64,000 nt of DNA from Pseudomonadota bacterium (GTDB lineage Bacteria; Desulfobacterota; Desulfobacteria; Desulfobacterales; Desulfolunaceae): the NCBI GenBank assembly GCA_018818835.1, contig JAHIRD010000082.1:1-64000 (forward strand), given 5' to 3'. Below the pieces are notes generated by a model. It was not told the origin of the DNA, searched no databases, and saw only the letters and a list, made by a program, of their open reading frames with translations. This document shows, one piece after another, positions 1-7,940 of this stretch. The translations under genes were made by a program, and so were the position numbers. Numbering within the stretch: position 1 is the first letter of the stretch; each line of letters opens with the position of its first letter.

Positions 1-133
1 CTATCTGCTCGCTGTCCTACGCTTAAAGCGCTGTGTTACCACATCGCCTCCAAAGACTCGCTACCCGGTGGATGGCCTTCCTTCCGGGACGGGATTCTCA
101 CCCGCTCGATTACACGACCTTGCCCGGCCGCAC
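1..133 (-). mobile_element. 5' end of a probable group II intron, cut by the window edge
   Basis: Read on the minus strand from 133 downwards, the sequence opens with GTGCGGCCGGGCAAGGTCG, matching the GTGYG 5' end of bacterial group II introns. It continues with a GGGTGAGAATCCCGTC-like stretch, typical of domain I. The rest of the ribozyme and any intron-encoded reverse transcriptase would lie left of position 1 and cannot be seen. The exon side (134 onwards) is non-coding. The call is from motif memory only; a covariance-model search would settle it. Confidence 0.55.
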
Positions 134-474
134 TATTTGCCTGCCCCATATTTTCTTTCAGGATTGTCAATAATTAAGTAAGTTGCCCCCCGAATTTCCG
201 AATTGCGCAGATGTCCCCAGAATTCGTCCAGTCAGGCGGTTGATCCAATTTGAAGGGCGAATATATTACGACCCTGCCGGGTGCCAACACAGATAAGCGG
301 GATTCGGTCTGCGATTTTTCCAAAACCCATTTGTCCAGATTATTAAAATCTATCCCCAATTAGGTCCGCGGGTAAAAGGTCTGTTCTTGGCTCTTTCACA
401 GCAGGTAGTGACAAAATCTACCGTTAGAATGAGTCAAGGACAGACCTTCCCCGTTATTCGGATACTGTTGGTCG
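134..474. other. Intergenic region, no convincing gene
   Basis: This stretch separates the intron-like 5' end from the first gene. It contains a 61-codon open frame (174-359, minus) with no ribosome binding site and no recognisable family, which I do not call. The sequence around 170-220 (ATTAAGTAAGTTGCCCCCCG and following) looks like a decayed mobile-element end, but I cannot assign it. I see no promoter or terminator I can defend. Confidence 0.5.
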
Positions 475-1113
475 CTATGGTTTTTGGACCTTAAAATTCG
501 ATGGAGGAGCCAATGTAACGTTCTCCTCACCCTGTACTCTTATATTATCAAGCTGAACAGATGCAGGGCCCATAGATGAGTACCAGCTAAATGCCAGCTG
601 GATAAAATGACTTGCATTCGAAAATTTAGATAAATTCCATGATAAGGTTCCCTGGAGTTCAGGGTCGTTCACACTCATATTTTTACCTAATACATCAACT
701 GTATGATGGCCTACTGACTCAGCCGAAGTGGATTTATCGTTGATTGTTAAAATTGAAATGGTTAAGGTATCTTCACCAACACCTGCGCCTTGGGCTTTGA
801 AATAAATATCGACGAGCAGAGTTATATCTTTATATTTTCCGACATCAATCAGAGGGCTTATCATCCAGACTTGAGTATCTATAAACTCAGAGGAATTAGA
901 GTGAACTGAAGCATATCTGCCACTTCCGCCAGTACGGTTGGGTGCGTCATTATATTCAGGGTATGAAAGCTCCCACCGACCTGCTAATATTGGAGCTCCG
1001 CCGATGCTCCATGAACTAAAAACTGCATTTGTTCGATCTTCGTTTGGAAGACTTGCCCCCTGAAACCCAGGTCCGTTACCATCAAAATCTGCATAAAAAA
1101 TATCTGTTGCCAT
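475..1113 (-). CDS. Hypothetical beta-sandwich protein, choice-of-anchor J / MAM-like domain
   Basis: A 212-residue protein without a clear signal peptide. The pattern of short beta strands, an early FYADFDG segment, a central 'WMISPLIDVGKYKDITL' stretch and a late 'VQLDNIRVQ' strand is what one sees in the choice-of-anchor J / MAM-like jelly-roll domains that normally sit in secreted multidomain proteins. Here the domain stands alone and ends in a short Pro-rich tail (APPSNFKVQKP), as if a following fibronectin-type domain had been lost. The protein could therefore be a truncated piece of a larger surface protein. No catalytic motif is visible. It is isolated between the intron-like element and a repeat-rich region. 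Confidence 0.55.
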   Translation of the reverse strand: MATDIFYADFDGNGPGFQGASLPNEDRTNAVFSSWSIGGAPILAGRWELSYPEYNDAPNRTGGSGRYASVHSNSSEFIDTQVWMISPLIDVGKYKDITLLVDIYFKAQGAGVGEDTLTISILTINDKSTSAESVGHHTVDVLGKNMSVNDPELQGTLSWNLSKFSNASHFIQLAFSWYSSMGPASVQLDNIRVQGEENVTLAPPSNFKVQKP

Positions 1114-1286
1114 TTATTATCTCCTATTGTTTGTTTTTCAATTAATTAAAAATCATCTGACAAACATACGGTTTAATTTAAGCTTTGATTTTTTTATAGC
1201 CTTCTTTTTGCTAATAATTCAGATCGTCAACCAGACAGGAGAGACATCATCTGGCGTATACCGTTGCTACCCTTAAACTAATTTAC

Positions 1287-1541
1287 TCAAATTACTAAAG
1301 TTCTGTTTATATGGTCTGCGACCTTGATGTGTCTCCCATATTCCCGAGCCACCCCTTTGAGAACATGCTCTGGCCTATGGCTCCGGAGTCGCGGATCGTA
1401 GCCATGGCGAAGGCTGCTGGTGTCATGTAAACTGGCCAAATCGAATTCAGGATTACTGCCATCCGTATCTTCCAAGACGACGGTTTTCTCCAATTTTAGG
1501 ATTATTCTTTCTGACGACAACGATACAATTTTCGGGCTCAA
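1287..1541 (-). CDS. Small ORF of unknown function (doubtful)
   Basis: An 84-residue open frame. Its composition is protein-like (mixed charged and hydrophobic, ending in 'VADHINRTLVI') rather than the low-complexity of the surrounding repeat ORFs. However, it has no strong Shine-Dalgarno sequence and no family I recognise. It lies directly beside a MITE-like element, so it may be the remnant of a larger gene broken by repeat insertion. I give it as a possible gene only. Confidence 0.2.
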   Translation of the reverse strand: MSPKIVSLSSERIILKLEKTVVLEDTDGSNPEFDLASLHDTSSLRHGYDPRLRSHRPEHVLKGVAREYGRHIKVADHINRTLVI

Positions 1542-1679
1542 TGTGACATCATCGCATCAATTGATTAGATGAAAACCTCCTGCCACCTGGGATTTTAGAA
1601 GCAAGGACAAAGACCGAACGAGCAAGACACCCTCACAGGCATTTCGTTTCAAGGTTGAGACGGTCTCCGAACTCGATAA

Positions 1680-1826
1680 ACTCGTAAAAAGTTGACAGAT
1701 GGCTATGGAAAAAGGTCCATAGGCAAGGCATAGTGTTTGGCCGGGCGTGAAGGCGTACACGAGCGTATGTCGAACGTCTGGCTAAACACTATAACGACGC
1801 ATATGGAACTTTTTACGACGCCATCA
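1680..1826. repeat. MITE-like palindromic repeat, copy 1
   Basis: About 147 bp, matching 12411-12557 over its whole length at high identity. The ends are inverted: CTCGTAAAAAGT on the left and ACTTTTTACGACG on the right. The interior is also roughly palindromic around 1758-1770, so the transcript would fold into one long hairpin. It encodes no transposase, so it would be a non-autonomous element. The 67-codon frame running through it is a by-product of the repeat. Confidence 0.7.
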
Positions 1827-2064
1827 AACGTGAGAGCCACCCTGAAAGATCATCTCATGTCTTCTTATCTTTATTCTTCCGAAAGAGCAAAATAAAAAAA
1901 CACCCTATGGGGTGAGGTTGTTCATGTTTTTATTTCTGTTGGATACCCATGAAATAATTTCTTCTTTGCCGTGTGAGCAGAGTGAGAACGAAAGATTCAG
2001 TCGCGTGAGGTACGAGCGTCGGCTGCAAGAGAATTGTTCGGTTTTTATATATTTCAGGTAGATA

Positions 2065-2196
2065 CTACAGGTTCTTTATGTATTTACTGACCTTTTCACC
2101 ATTTGAAGAATCTTCAATCCAAACGTTTCCAAGCCATTTATTTTTCCCTTCGACACGGTCGGTAACGTTGAATTTCACCAGGTAAGTGGTTTTCAT
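2065..2196 (-). CDS. Small protein, 43 residues, unknown function
   Basis: A short frame beginning at ATG 2196 (a second ATG lies directly upstream at 2199) and ending with TAG at 2065. It encodes MKTTYLVKFNVTDRV... rich in Lys, Asn and Val with alternating hydrophobic residues, which looks like a small beta-sheet protein rather than noise. No strong ribosome binding site precedes it. It sits alone in a decayed region, so it may be a fragment of a longer gene. No family is recognised. Confidence 0.35.
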   Translation of the reverse strand: MKTTYLVKFNVTDRVEGKNKWLGNVWIEDSSNGEKVSKYIKNL

Positions 2197-2377
2197 CATA
2201 CTACGTTTTTATATCCCATCATAATTATAAAACCGCTATGGGTCACGGGGCCTTGAGCTCAGCGGAAGGCTCCCGTACACCTGTTTGTTAAAAATAATTT
2301 AAAAAACTGAAATTAAATTTTCTATATCATCAACTGAAATAAATATAGACTCATTTTCTCTACCACAATCTCTATTG

Positions 2378-2779
2378 TTATGCCTTTGCTTCAGGCTCTG
2401 AAAAAACACCATTATCATGAGCTTTCGCTAATAAGTTTTGATAGAATTCTTCAAGCACCCCACCAGAAAAATACTTATTCATGTAATCCAAGACTTCACG
2501 AAATTCAACATTCAATTTCCTGTATGAAGAATGATGCTCATTGGTACATAAATTCTGAATAAGAGGCATTAATTTATCAGCTGACTTGACAATTTTGGAC
2601 TCAATTGATTCTTGGCATATGTACTCATTAAATAAAGATGAAAGGCCTTTTGCTGCTGATTCAGGTAACATTGAGAATAATTCTTCAGCCGCGTTTTTTT
2701 CTTTCTCTTCCACTGTCCCGTGAACGAAACAGAGCCAACAACAGCATAATTCCAACGGCTTTAACGGTTCACCGGTCAA
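2378..2779 (-). pseudogene. C-terminal remnant of a YfbR/HDDC2-like HD-domain hydrolase
   Basis: Residues from about 23 on (EEKEKNAAEELFSMLPESA...) match the helical second half of YfbR/HDDC2-type HD phosphohydrolases: the EEKE helix, the LP turn, the 'LFNEYICQESIESKIVKSADKL' helix with its conserved Glu-Ala/Ser-Lys and K-x-x-DKL pattern, and the terminal helices. Intact members act on 5'-deoxyribonucleotides. The N-terminal half that carries the metal-binding His and the HD doublet is missing. The first ~22 residues (with a CCCW run) do not fit the family and probably come from a frameshifted segment. The expected product is inactive. Family call by eye; moderately sure. Confidence 0.5.
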
Positions 2780-2871
2780 AAAATGATAAGGGATGGTGGA
2801 TAAAATCCTGTTGGACTTGACCGTCTATGAAGACTTACCAATATATATGGGGATTGTAAAGTGAGTATTTC

Positions 2872-3144
2872 TTACGTCAGTAAAAGTGAGTGCCTCGGCA
2901 TGCCATTTACTATTTGAAATTGTTTGTTTAAGAATGTTTCGCAGATATACAAGATTCCCCATCGCTGGAAATCGTTTTTGACTCCGTTTGATGAGGGGCC
3001 GGACGGTTCTGCGAGGTCACCAAGATCCCCGAGATAGCTTCCTATGGTTGCCAATATTCTGTGGATGTCTTTGATGGAATCGCATAGGTCAAGGACTTCG
3101 GTATCTGAGAATATGGTTTTGGGGGGCTGGTTGTTTGGGTCCAT
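2872..3144 (-). CDS. Hypothetical small protein, 90 residues
   Basis: A 90-residue frame starting MDPNNQPPKTIF. The first half has a helical, acidic pattern (SDTEVLDLCDSIKDIHRILATIG) that looks like genuine coding sequence; the second half is less protein-like. I recognise no family and see no catalytic motif or signal peptide. It lies between the HD-hydrolase remnant and a repeat-rich gap. It could be a real orphan or a decayed fragment. Confidence 0.35.
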   Translation of the reverse strand: MDPNNQPPKTIFSDTEVLDLCDSIKDIHRILATIGSYLGDLGDLAEPSGPSSNGVKNDFQRWGILYICETFLNKQFQIVNGMPRHSLLLT

Positions 3145-4001
3145 TTTTTCTCAATTTTGTTTTTTGTTTCGGATGTTTTTATATTTTAATCATCCGTAAC
3201 AAGGAAAGGCCTTTACCCTTGTTACGGATGGGATTTAGGGGGCACGGCGCCGTGCCCTTTAAGGTTGAATGGATTTAATAACAGACCCGATGACTGCTCA
3301 ACCCGTTTTGAGACGCATCACAAAGGAACCGGAGGGGCTTTTCAAGAAAAGAAAAACGCTTTAACGGCTCGTTCATCCCTTTAGAGGGCTCGATGATGCT
3401 GATTCAGGTCCATTAAATCATCCGGAAAGTTACACAGGTGTGCACATCATTGTTGCCGGCGAGCCGCCATTTTTAAAACCATGGGGGCTTTTGGGAACAA
3501 TGAAAATGTGTAACGGGGAAAATACGACTTGAAAAGGGGGATGGAGTGTTGTAAAAATAATTCCAGCCATTTTGGCCTCCTATGAAGGTTGAACTGGTTA
3601 GACCTGGTTGGATGTTGACGCATCCTACCGGGTCGCTTCGAAAAACAAATCAACAAATATTTGTTACTTCATTAGTTAGTTCCTTCTTTTGAATAAGTCA
3701 ATAGTTTTTCTTTTCACATTCGATTTTATCAACAGCTCACAGAGAACGCCTGTATTTTCATCATGATGTTGGATATATCGAGAATTCGACGTTTATGAAA
3801 AAAAACGTCCGTCATAGCCTTGGCGACGACGGAACAAAACTAATCAAAAGACCTGCCAAACATGAATTTTGGGATGAGTCAAATGTACGCTGTCGAGATG
3901 CAAGCACGGGCACGACGCATCGTGCCCATACCCTCCCAATGATCTCACTCCGTGATCTCTGTGCCTCTCTGTGTTCTCTGTGGTGATTAAGTTTTTATAA
4001 C
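3145..4001. other. Repeat-rich intergenic region
   Basis: No gene is supported here. Visible items are a 14-bp stem palindrome at 3191-3230 (CATCCGTAACAAGG and its complement) and a GGGCACGGCGCCGTGCCC palindrome at about 3239-3257. There is also a fragment at 3806-3836 resembling the interior of the MITE at 44019-44190, a GGGCACGACGCATCGTGCCC palindrome at about 3908-3928, and a copy of the 'GATCTCTGTGCCTCTCTGTG' dispersed repeat at about 3943-3985. The 69-codon frame at 3447-3656 shows no coding character. Confidence 0.6.
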
Positions 4002-4763
4002 TTATTCGATATGCAGAGATTCCTTGATCTTCATATTCAGATACCGTTTGTGAACAACGGGAAACAAACGGTACAGGATCTCAATGCATTTAAAGGCAAG
4101 GTCATTGGCGTCATTGATGGCAAGCTCACCTTTCAATATTCTGGCAAGAAAAAACTTAAACTGCGTGTCCACGATTTCCTTGATAAAATCGTTATGCATG
4201 GTGACAAAATCAATTGAAAACCCTTTTTCATCGCTGAGGTTTTCTCGAATTTCCGAAATCATCATGGCGATTTTCACATCCTGGACATTGAAACATTTGT
4301 TTTCGTCCTGGATAATCATCCCCATTTTCAATGTGGCATCCAGGTCCTTTTTGGATATTTTTGTAATTTCCATCAACTCTTTTCGGCTCACGGGTTTGAC
4401 CAGTTTGTTTACCGCTGCCGGTTCCATCCAATCCAGCTGTTTGGCCTGAAGAAGTTTTTCCGTGAGTTCATTGATCATATAGGGCACTTTGTCGTGGCCC
4501 AGTTCTTCAATGGCATTTTTAATCACATCAAGTGGTAGAAAGTATTCTTTCTGGAATTTCTTGATCACCGCGATCAGTTCCACATAGCTTTCTTCATAAT
4601 AGGCCATGTTCTTGTGGGTCTTGTAGGGTTTGGGAAGAATGCCCTGGGTGATGTAGTAGCGTATGGTCGGGCCATTGACGCCTGTTATGTCCGACAACTC
4701 TTTCATTTTCATCTGACGACTGCCGTTACTTCCCTGTTTGTCATTGTCTTTTTCATTGGCCAT
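4002..4763 (-). CDS. MerR-family transcriptional regulator
   Basis: A 253-residue protein. After a polar 16-residue lead, residues 18-85 form a MerR winged helix: MKMKELSDITGVNGPTIRYY, then 'TQGILPKPYKT' and 'AYYEESYVELIAVIKKFQ', matching the helix-turn-helix and wing that bind DNA. The middle (about 125-180) looks like a second degenerate MerR-like helical unit (VSRKELMEITKISKKDL) and the C-terminal part is all-helical. There are no conserved metal-binding cysteines, so it is unlikely to be a metal sensor. It is divergently oriented to the moeA-like gene at 5168, separated by 404 bp, so that gene or its own promoter are the nearest candidate targets. Its effector is unknown. Confidence 0.85.
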   Translation of the reverse strand: MANEKDNDKQGSNGSRQMKMKELSDITGVNGPTIRYYITQGILPKPYKTHKNMAYYEESYVELIAVIKKFQKEYFLPLDVIKNAIEELGHDKVPYMINELTEKLLQAKQLDWMEPAAVNKLVKPVSRKELMEITKISKKDLDATLKMGMIIQDENKCFNVQDVKIAMMISEIRENLSDEKGFSIDFVTMHNDFIKEIVDTQFKFFLARILKGELAINDANDLAFKCIEILYRLFPVVHKRYLNMKIKESLHIE

Positions 4764-5167
4764 CTTGAATCGTTACCCCCAGTGTAGTCCTTTGTTCCAA
4801 TTAATTCTTAAAAAAACAGAAGCGTCACTCTGTTTTCACCGATACCCCCGATCGGTTAAGAATAAAAACGCCTGTACTTATAACAATAAAAAGCACAAAT
4901 GTCATCTTTTTACTTAGTGTTCACCCCGAGATTATTAAACACATCAGGTCTATCGTTCATAATAATGAACAAGTCTGGCTGTTTACCGCGGCTTGTTTCA
5001 TTCCGGTTGAAGACTCGGATCATTTTTTCTTTTCTTTCTCAACAATCACAGAAGGAGTTATTAAAAGTTTTACTTTTCAGTTTCATTGTGATAAGCCATT
5101 TGGCATTGTTTTTAGTTTGTATTTTCAGAGTATTATCCATAACCGTCTTTAAACTGGGATTTAGTTC
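4764..5167. promoter_or_regulatory. Divergent intergenic region between merR-like and moeA-like genes
   Basis: AT-rich spacer between two divergent genes, so it must hold at least two promoters. It contains the partly symmetric ACCCCCGATCGG stretch near 4841-4855, which could be an operator, but no -35/-10 pair with the 19-bp MerR spacing is convincing. The hydrophobic open frames across it (4899-5171 plus; 5039-5257 minus) lack ribosome binding sites and are not called. Confidence 0.4.
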
Positions 5168-6415
5168 ATGAAAACCTTCATCAGTTTTGCCGAGGCCCTG
5201 GAAACAACCTGCAGTATGATTCCGGTAACAGACACAGAGAGCCTTAATCTGGAGCACCTGTCCGGCCGTGTCCTTGCTTCGGACCTTGTGGCCCGGGTGA
5301 ACAGTCCCTCGGTTGACGCGTCGTTAAAAGACGGATATGCGGTTCGTTCATCGGATCTTGCGGCTGCCTGTAAAGAAAACCCTGTGCCACTCCATCTGTC
5401 AGGGCACATCACTGCGGGAGTCATGGGCAGCAAACATCTCGATTCTGGCAAGGCCATACGGATCACCACGGGCTCGCCCATTCCTACTGGGGCTGATGCG
5501 GTTCTTTCCGAAGAGTTTACAACCGGTTCAGGCGAAACAATTCTCTGCACCAACACAGCACACACGGGTAGAAACATCCTGTTCAAAGGAACCGATATTC
5601 ACAAGGGAGACCGGGTGGCCTTAAAAGGAGACACCATCACACCGGCCATCACCGGTCTGATCGCAACGGCTGGGCTTGATTCGGCCCTTGTGTATAAAAA
5701 ACCCTTTATCTGCGTCATCGCAACCGGCGATGAAATTGTGGCTCCGGGTCTTCCCTTGCCCGAAGGTAAACTTTATGCGAGTAATATCACGGCAATCTGC
5801 GCCTGGTTGAGCCATTTCGGTATTCTCTGGGAGGTGGCTTATGTGGGTGATACCCGGAAAGAAAGCATGGACGCCATCCGAGATCGTCTTTCCCGGGTGG
5901 ATGGGTTCATCACCAGCGGAGGCATCTGGGGCAGTGAAAAAGATATGATGATCCGGGTTCTCGAAGAACTGAACTGGCAGGGACTTTACCACAGAGTCCG
6001 TCTGGGGCCAGGAAAGGCCATCGCCTTTGGCCTTCTTGAAAAAAAGCCGTTCTTTTGTCTGCCCGGGGGGCCACCGTCCAACGAAATGGCCTTTTTACAG
6101 ATCGCCCTGCCCGGTCTTCTGCGCATGAAAGGAGAGACCCACTCCCCCTTCCCCCTGATCCAGGCCACCCTAACATCCGATGTGAGGGGTGACTCGGACT
6201 GGACCCAGTTTTTTCACGCTCTGCTTGAGAAAGATCAGGGTCATTTACTCGTCACTCCCCAGATGCAGAAAAGCCGCCTGCAATCCATGGCAAATAAAAA
6301 TGCACTGATTGTGTTGCCCGAAGGCTTCAAAATGCTGACTGCCGGCTCAATGATCACGGTCCAGGTTCTGGATACCCGGATTTTATGCAATGACATGCGA
6401 AAATCAATCGGTTAA
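5168..6415 (+). CDS. MoeA-like molybdopterin molybdotransferase, divergent paralogue
   Basis: A 415-residue protein with the full MoeA layout: an N-terminal DGYAV motif (about 55-59), 'ITTGSPIPTGADAV' in domain III, VIATGDEIV (about 184-192), PGKAIAFG (about 280) and a C-terminal beta domain. MoeA inserts molybdate into adenylylated molybdopterin in the cytoplasm. Two hallmark motifs differ from canonical MoeA and from the second copy at 7941: SGGVSVGDYD is replaced by SGGIWGSEKD (about 248-257), and GLPGNPVS by CLPGGPPSN. The fold is intact but metal or substrate handling may be changed. It stands alone on the plus strand beside a MerR regulator, near a large molybdoenzyme operon that it may serve. 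The ribosome binding site is weak. Confidence 0.85.
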   Translation: MKTFISFAEALETTCSMIPVTDTESLNLEHLSGRVLASDLVARVNSPSVDASLKDGYAVRSSDLAAACKENPVPLHLSGHITAGVMGSKHLDSGKAIRITTGSPIPTGADAVLSEEFTTGSGETILCTNTAHTGRNILFKGTDIHKGDRVALKGDTITPAITGLIATAGLDSALVYKKPFICVIATGDEIVAPGLPLPEGKLYASNITAICAWLSHFGILWEVAYVGDTRKESMDAIRDRLSRVDGFITSGGIWGSEKDMMIRVLEELNWQGLYHRVRLGPGKAIAFGLLEKKPFFCLPGGPPSNEMAFLQIALPGLLRMKGETHSPFPLIQATLTSDVRGDSDWTQFFHALLEKDQGHLLVTPQMQKSRLQSMANKNALIVLPEGFKMLTAGSMITVQVLDTRILCNDMRKSIG

Positions 6416-6787
6416 CCACAAAGCATATGAAGGGCACAGCGTGGCATAGCTACAACCACATGATTTTTAACCATAGCGGATAGTTTGTTTTTTACCACTG
6501 AGAGCACAGGGGGCCACAGAGTTCATCTGCTGTCATTCTTGACTCATCCCAAAATGCATGTTTGGCAACCTTTTGAAAAAAAGCCGTTTAACCTTGCAAC
6601 ACCGTCTGCGGAACATGTCCGTGTTTGTCTGTGACAGTCCGTGTTTGTCCAGCCTATTTCTTTCGTGGTCGAACACAGACGAACACGGACTGACACGGAC
6701 TGACACGGACATTGGAACACTTTCTGCCGCGCTAAGCTCTTCGTGTTCTTCAGAGAGCTTCGCGAACGGGTGGTGAACAAGCAAAAA
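6416..6787. other. Intergenic region with direct repeat copy 1
   Basis: Convergent spacer between the moeA-like gene and the SDR gene. It is mostly occupied by the 160-bp repeat at 6589-6748 and, just after it, a fragment of the GCGAACGGGTGGT-type dispersed repeat (about 6760-6774). Short frames crossing it on both strands are repeat artefacts. Confidence 0.6.
6589..6748. repeat. 160-bp direct repeat, copy 1 (3' of the SDR gene)
   Basis: Nearly identical, in the same orientation, to 7663-7822, so the SDR gene lies between two direct repeats. Inside each copy CCGTGTTTGTCTGTGACAG is followed about 40 bp later by its approximate complement, containing the tandem GGACTGACACGGACTGACAC, so each copy can form a long hairpin. 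Confidence 0.85.
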
Positions 6788-7606
6788 TCAGGCTTCTTTG
6801 ACCATGAACTCGGAAATCATGTTGATCATCCGTTTGGGTGTAAAGCGATTCATCAATGCAAAAAGAAACCAGAGATGGGGCTCGGGGATATAGACTCGTC
6901 TGCCTTTCTTAAAGGCAGCCACTCCTTTTCGGGCGATGGTGGCCGGGCTACTTTTGCCCCCGACAAAATAAAACCGGAGTTTTTTGGGAAAACCATTATC
7001 GCGCAACAAGGGCGTATCCGTATAACCCGGATTCAAGGTAAAGGTTGTCACCCCTGTGCCTTTCACTTCCTCATGGACAGCCTCGGTCAAGCTCTGGACA
7101 AAGGCCTTGGTGGCTCCGTAAATCGTGTGCCTGGGTGTGGGCACAAAGGCGGACACCGAACTGACGTTGAAAATATGGCCCTGTCCCCGTTTGAGCATGT
7201 CCGGCACAAACAATCGCATCAGAACCATATAGGCCCTCAGGTTGACGGCAATAATTTTTTCCTGGAGTTCCAGGGGAAGTTCGTGAAACATGCCAAAGGC
7301 CATAATTCCGGCGTTATTGACCAGAACATCAATGGGGGGACATGTGTCCCGGACCTGCTGATACAAATCTCCTGGCCCTTCGGGTGTTGATAAATCCCCG
7401 GTCAGGGTCGTGACCTGAACGTGGTACACCCGCCTCAATTCCTCGGCCCATTGTTCCAGCACGTGTTTTTCAGCCGGAAGTGATGCCAGGACCAGGTGAG
7501 CCTTTTCCATGGCAAAATACCGGGATAATTCCCGGCCGATTCCCGATGACGCTCCGGTGATAAGAACATGTTTTCCTGTTAGAATTATTTGATTCATAGT
7601 CATCAT
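6788..7606 (-). CDS. Short-chain dehydrogenase/reductase (SDR), classical type
   Basis: A 272-residue protein with the classical SDR signature: the cofactor loop TGASSGIG (17-24), NNAG (97-100), catalytic Ser near 150, Tyr163 and Lys167 (YGATK), followed by 'LNPGYTDTPL'. Such enzymes interconvert alcohols and ketones with NAD(P)H in the cytoplasm. The absence of an acidic residue right after the second strand and the Ser-Leu-Pro there do not decide NAD versus NADP. The last 50 residues are hydrophobic and basic, as in membrane-associated DltE/YqjQ-like SDRs. The gene lies downstream of a molybdenum-hydroxylase module, which makes a secondary-alcohol oxidation role tempting, but the flanking 160-bp direct repeats suggest it may be an independent insertion. 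Confidence 0.85.
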   Translation of the reverse strand: MMTMNQIILTGKHVLITGASSGIGRELSRYFAMEKAHLVLASLPAEKHVLEQWAEELRRVYHVQVTTLTGDLSTPEGPGDLYQQVRDTCPPIDVLVNNAGIMAFGMFHELPLELQEKIIAVNLRAYMVLMRLFVPDMLKRGQGHIFNVSSVSAFVPTPRHTIYGATKAFVQSLTEAVHEEVKGTGVTTFTLNPGYTDTPLLRDNGFPKKLRFYFVGGKSSPATIARKGVAAFKKGRRVYIPEPHLWFLFALMNRFTPKRMINMISEFMVKEA

Positions 7607-7940
7607 CCACTTAAAAGATTTCCCCGCCCAGCTTAGGCGGGCGGCTTTTATTCGTCACCACTTAACCTTGCAACACCGTCTGCGGAATATGTCCGTGTTT
7701 GTCTGTGACAGTCCGTGTTTGTCCAGGCTATTTCTTTCGTGGACGAACACAGACGACCACGGACTGACACGGACTGACACGGACAGTGGAACACTGTCTG
7801 CCGCGCTGTGCTCTTCGTGTTCGCAAGCGACCACCGGGAGCAGGTGGTCGATAAAATCTATGTTACCAGGTCCCTGCCTGGGAAACGTGTACGATTTACA
7901 TCGTGAACTCGTAAACGTCAACAGATAAGGCATGGTGTTT
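7607..7940. other. Intergenic region with direct repeat copy 2
   Basis: Upstream of the SDR gene and downstream of the second moeA. It holds a GC hairpin (CCCGCCCAGCTTAGGCGGGC near 7624-7643), the 160-bp repeat at 7663-7822, a CGACCACCGGGAGCAGGTGGT repeat piece (about 7828-7849) and a decayed CCAGGTCCCTGCCTGGGAAA palindrome (about 7865-7886). Open frames here are repeat artefacts. Confidence 0.6.
7663..7822. repeat. 160-bp direct repeat, copy 2 (5' of the SDR gene)
   Basis: Same element and orientation as 6589-6748, with a handful of substitutions. Together the two copies bracket the SDR gene, giving a cassette of about 1.2 kb that could be lost or gained by homologous recombination between the repeats. 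Confidence 0.85.

Larger units (their letters stand above)
1114..2064. other. Repeat-rich region with remnants
   Basis: About 950 bases with no confident gene. An 84-codon frame lies at 1287-1541 and a MITE-like repeat at 1680-1826 (both listed separately). The remainder, AT-rich around 1850-2060, carries short palindromic pieces such as ACCCTATGGGGT near 1902 but no gene I can support. Confidence 0.5.

Noticed and set aside
1557-1760. 67-codon minus frame, with a similar one at 12289-12492
   Set aside because: Both are readings through the MITE-like repeat; the shared peptide reflects the repeat, not a gene family.
3191-3230. Strong palindrome considered as an intrinsic terminator
   Set aside because: No T-tract follows on either strand and it lies upstream of, not after, the nearest minus-strand frame.
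4899-5171. 90-codon hydrophobic plus-strand frame upstream of the first moeA-like gene
   Set aside because: No ribosome binding site, overlaps the moeA-like start in another frame, and its hydrophobicity follows from AT-rich intergenic DNA.
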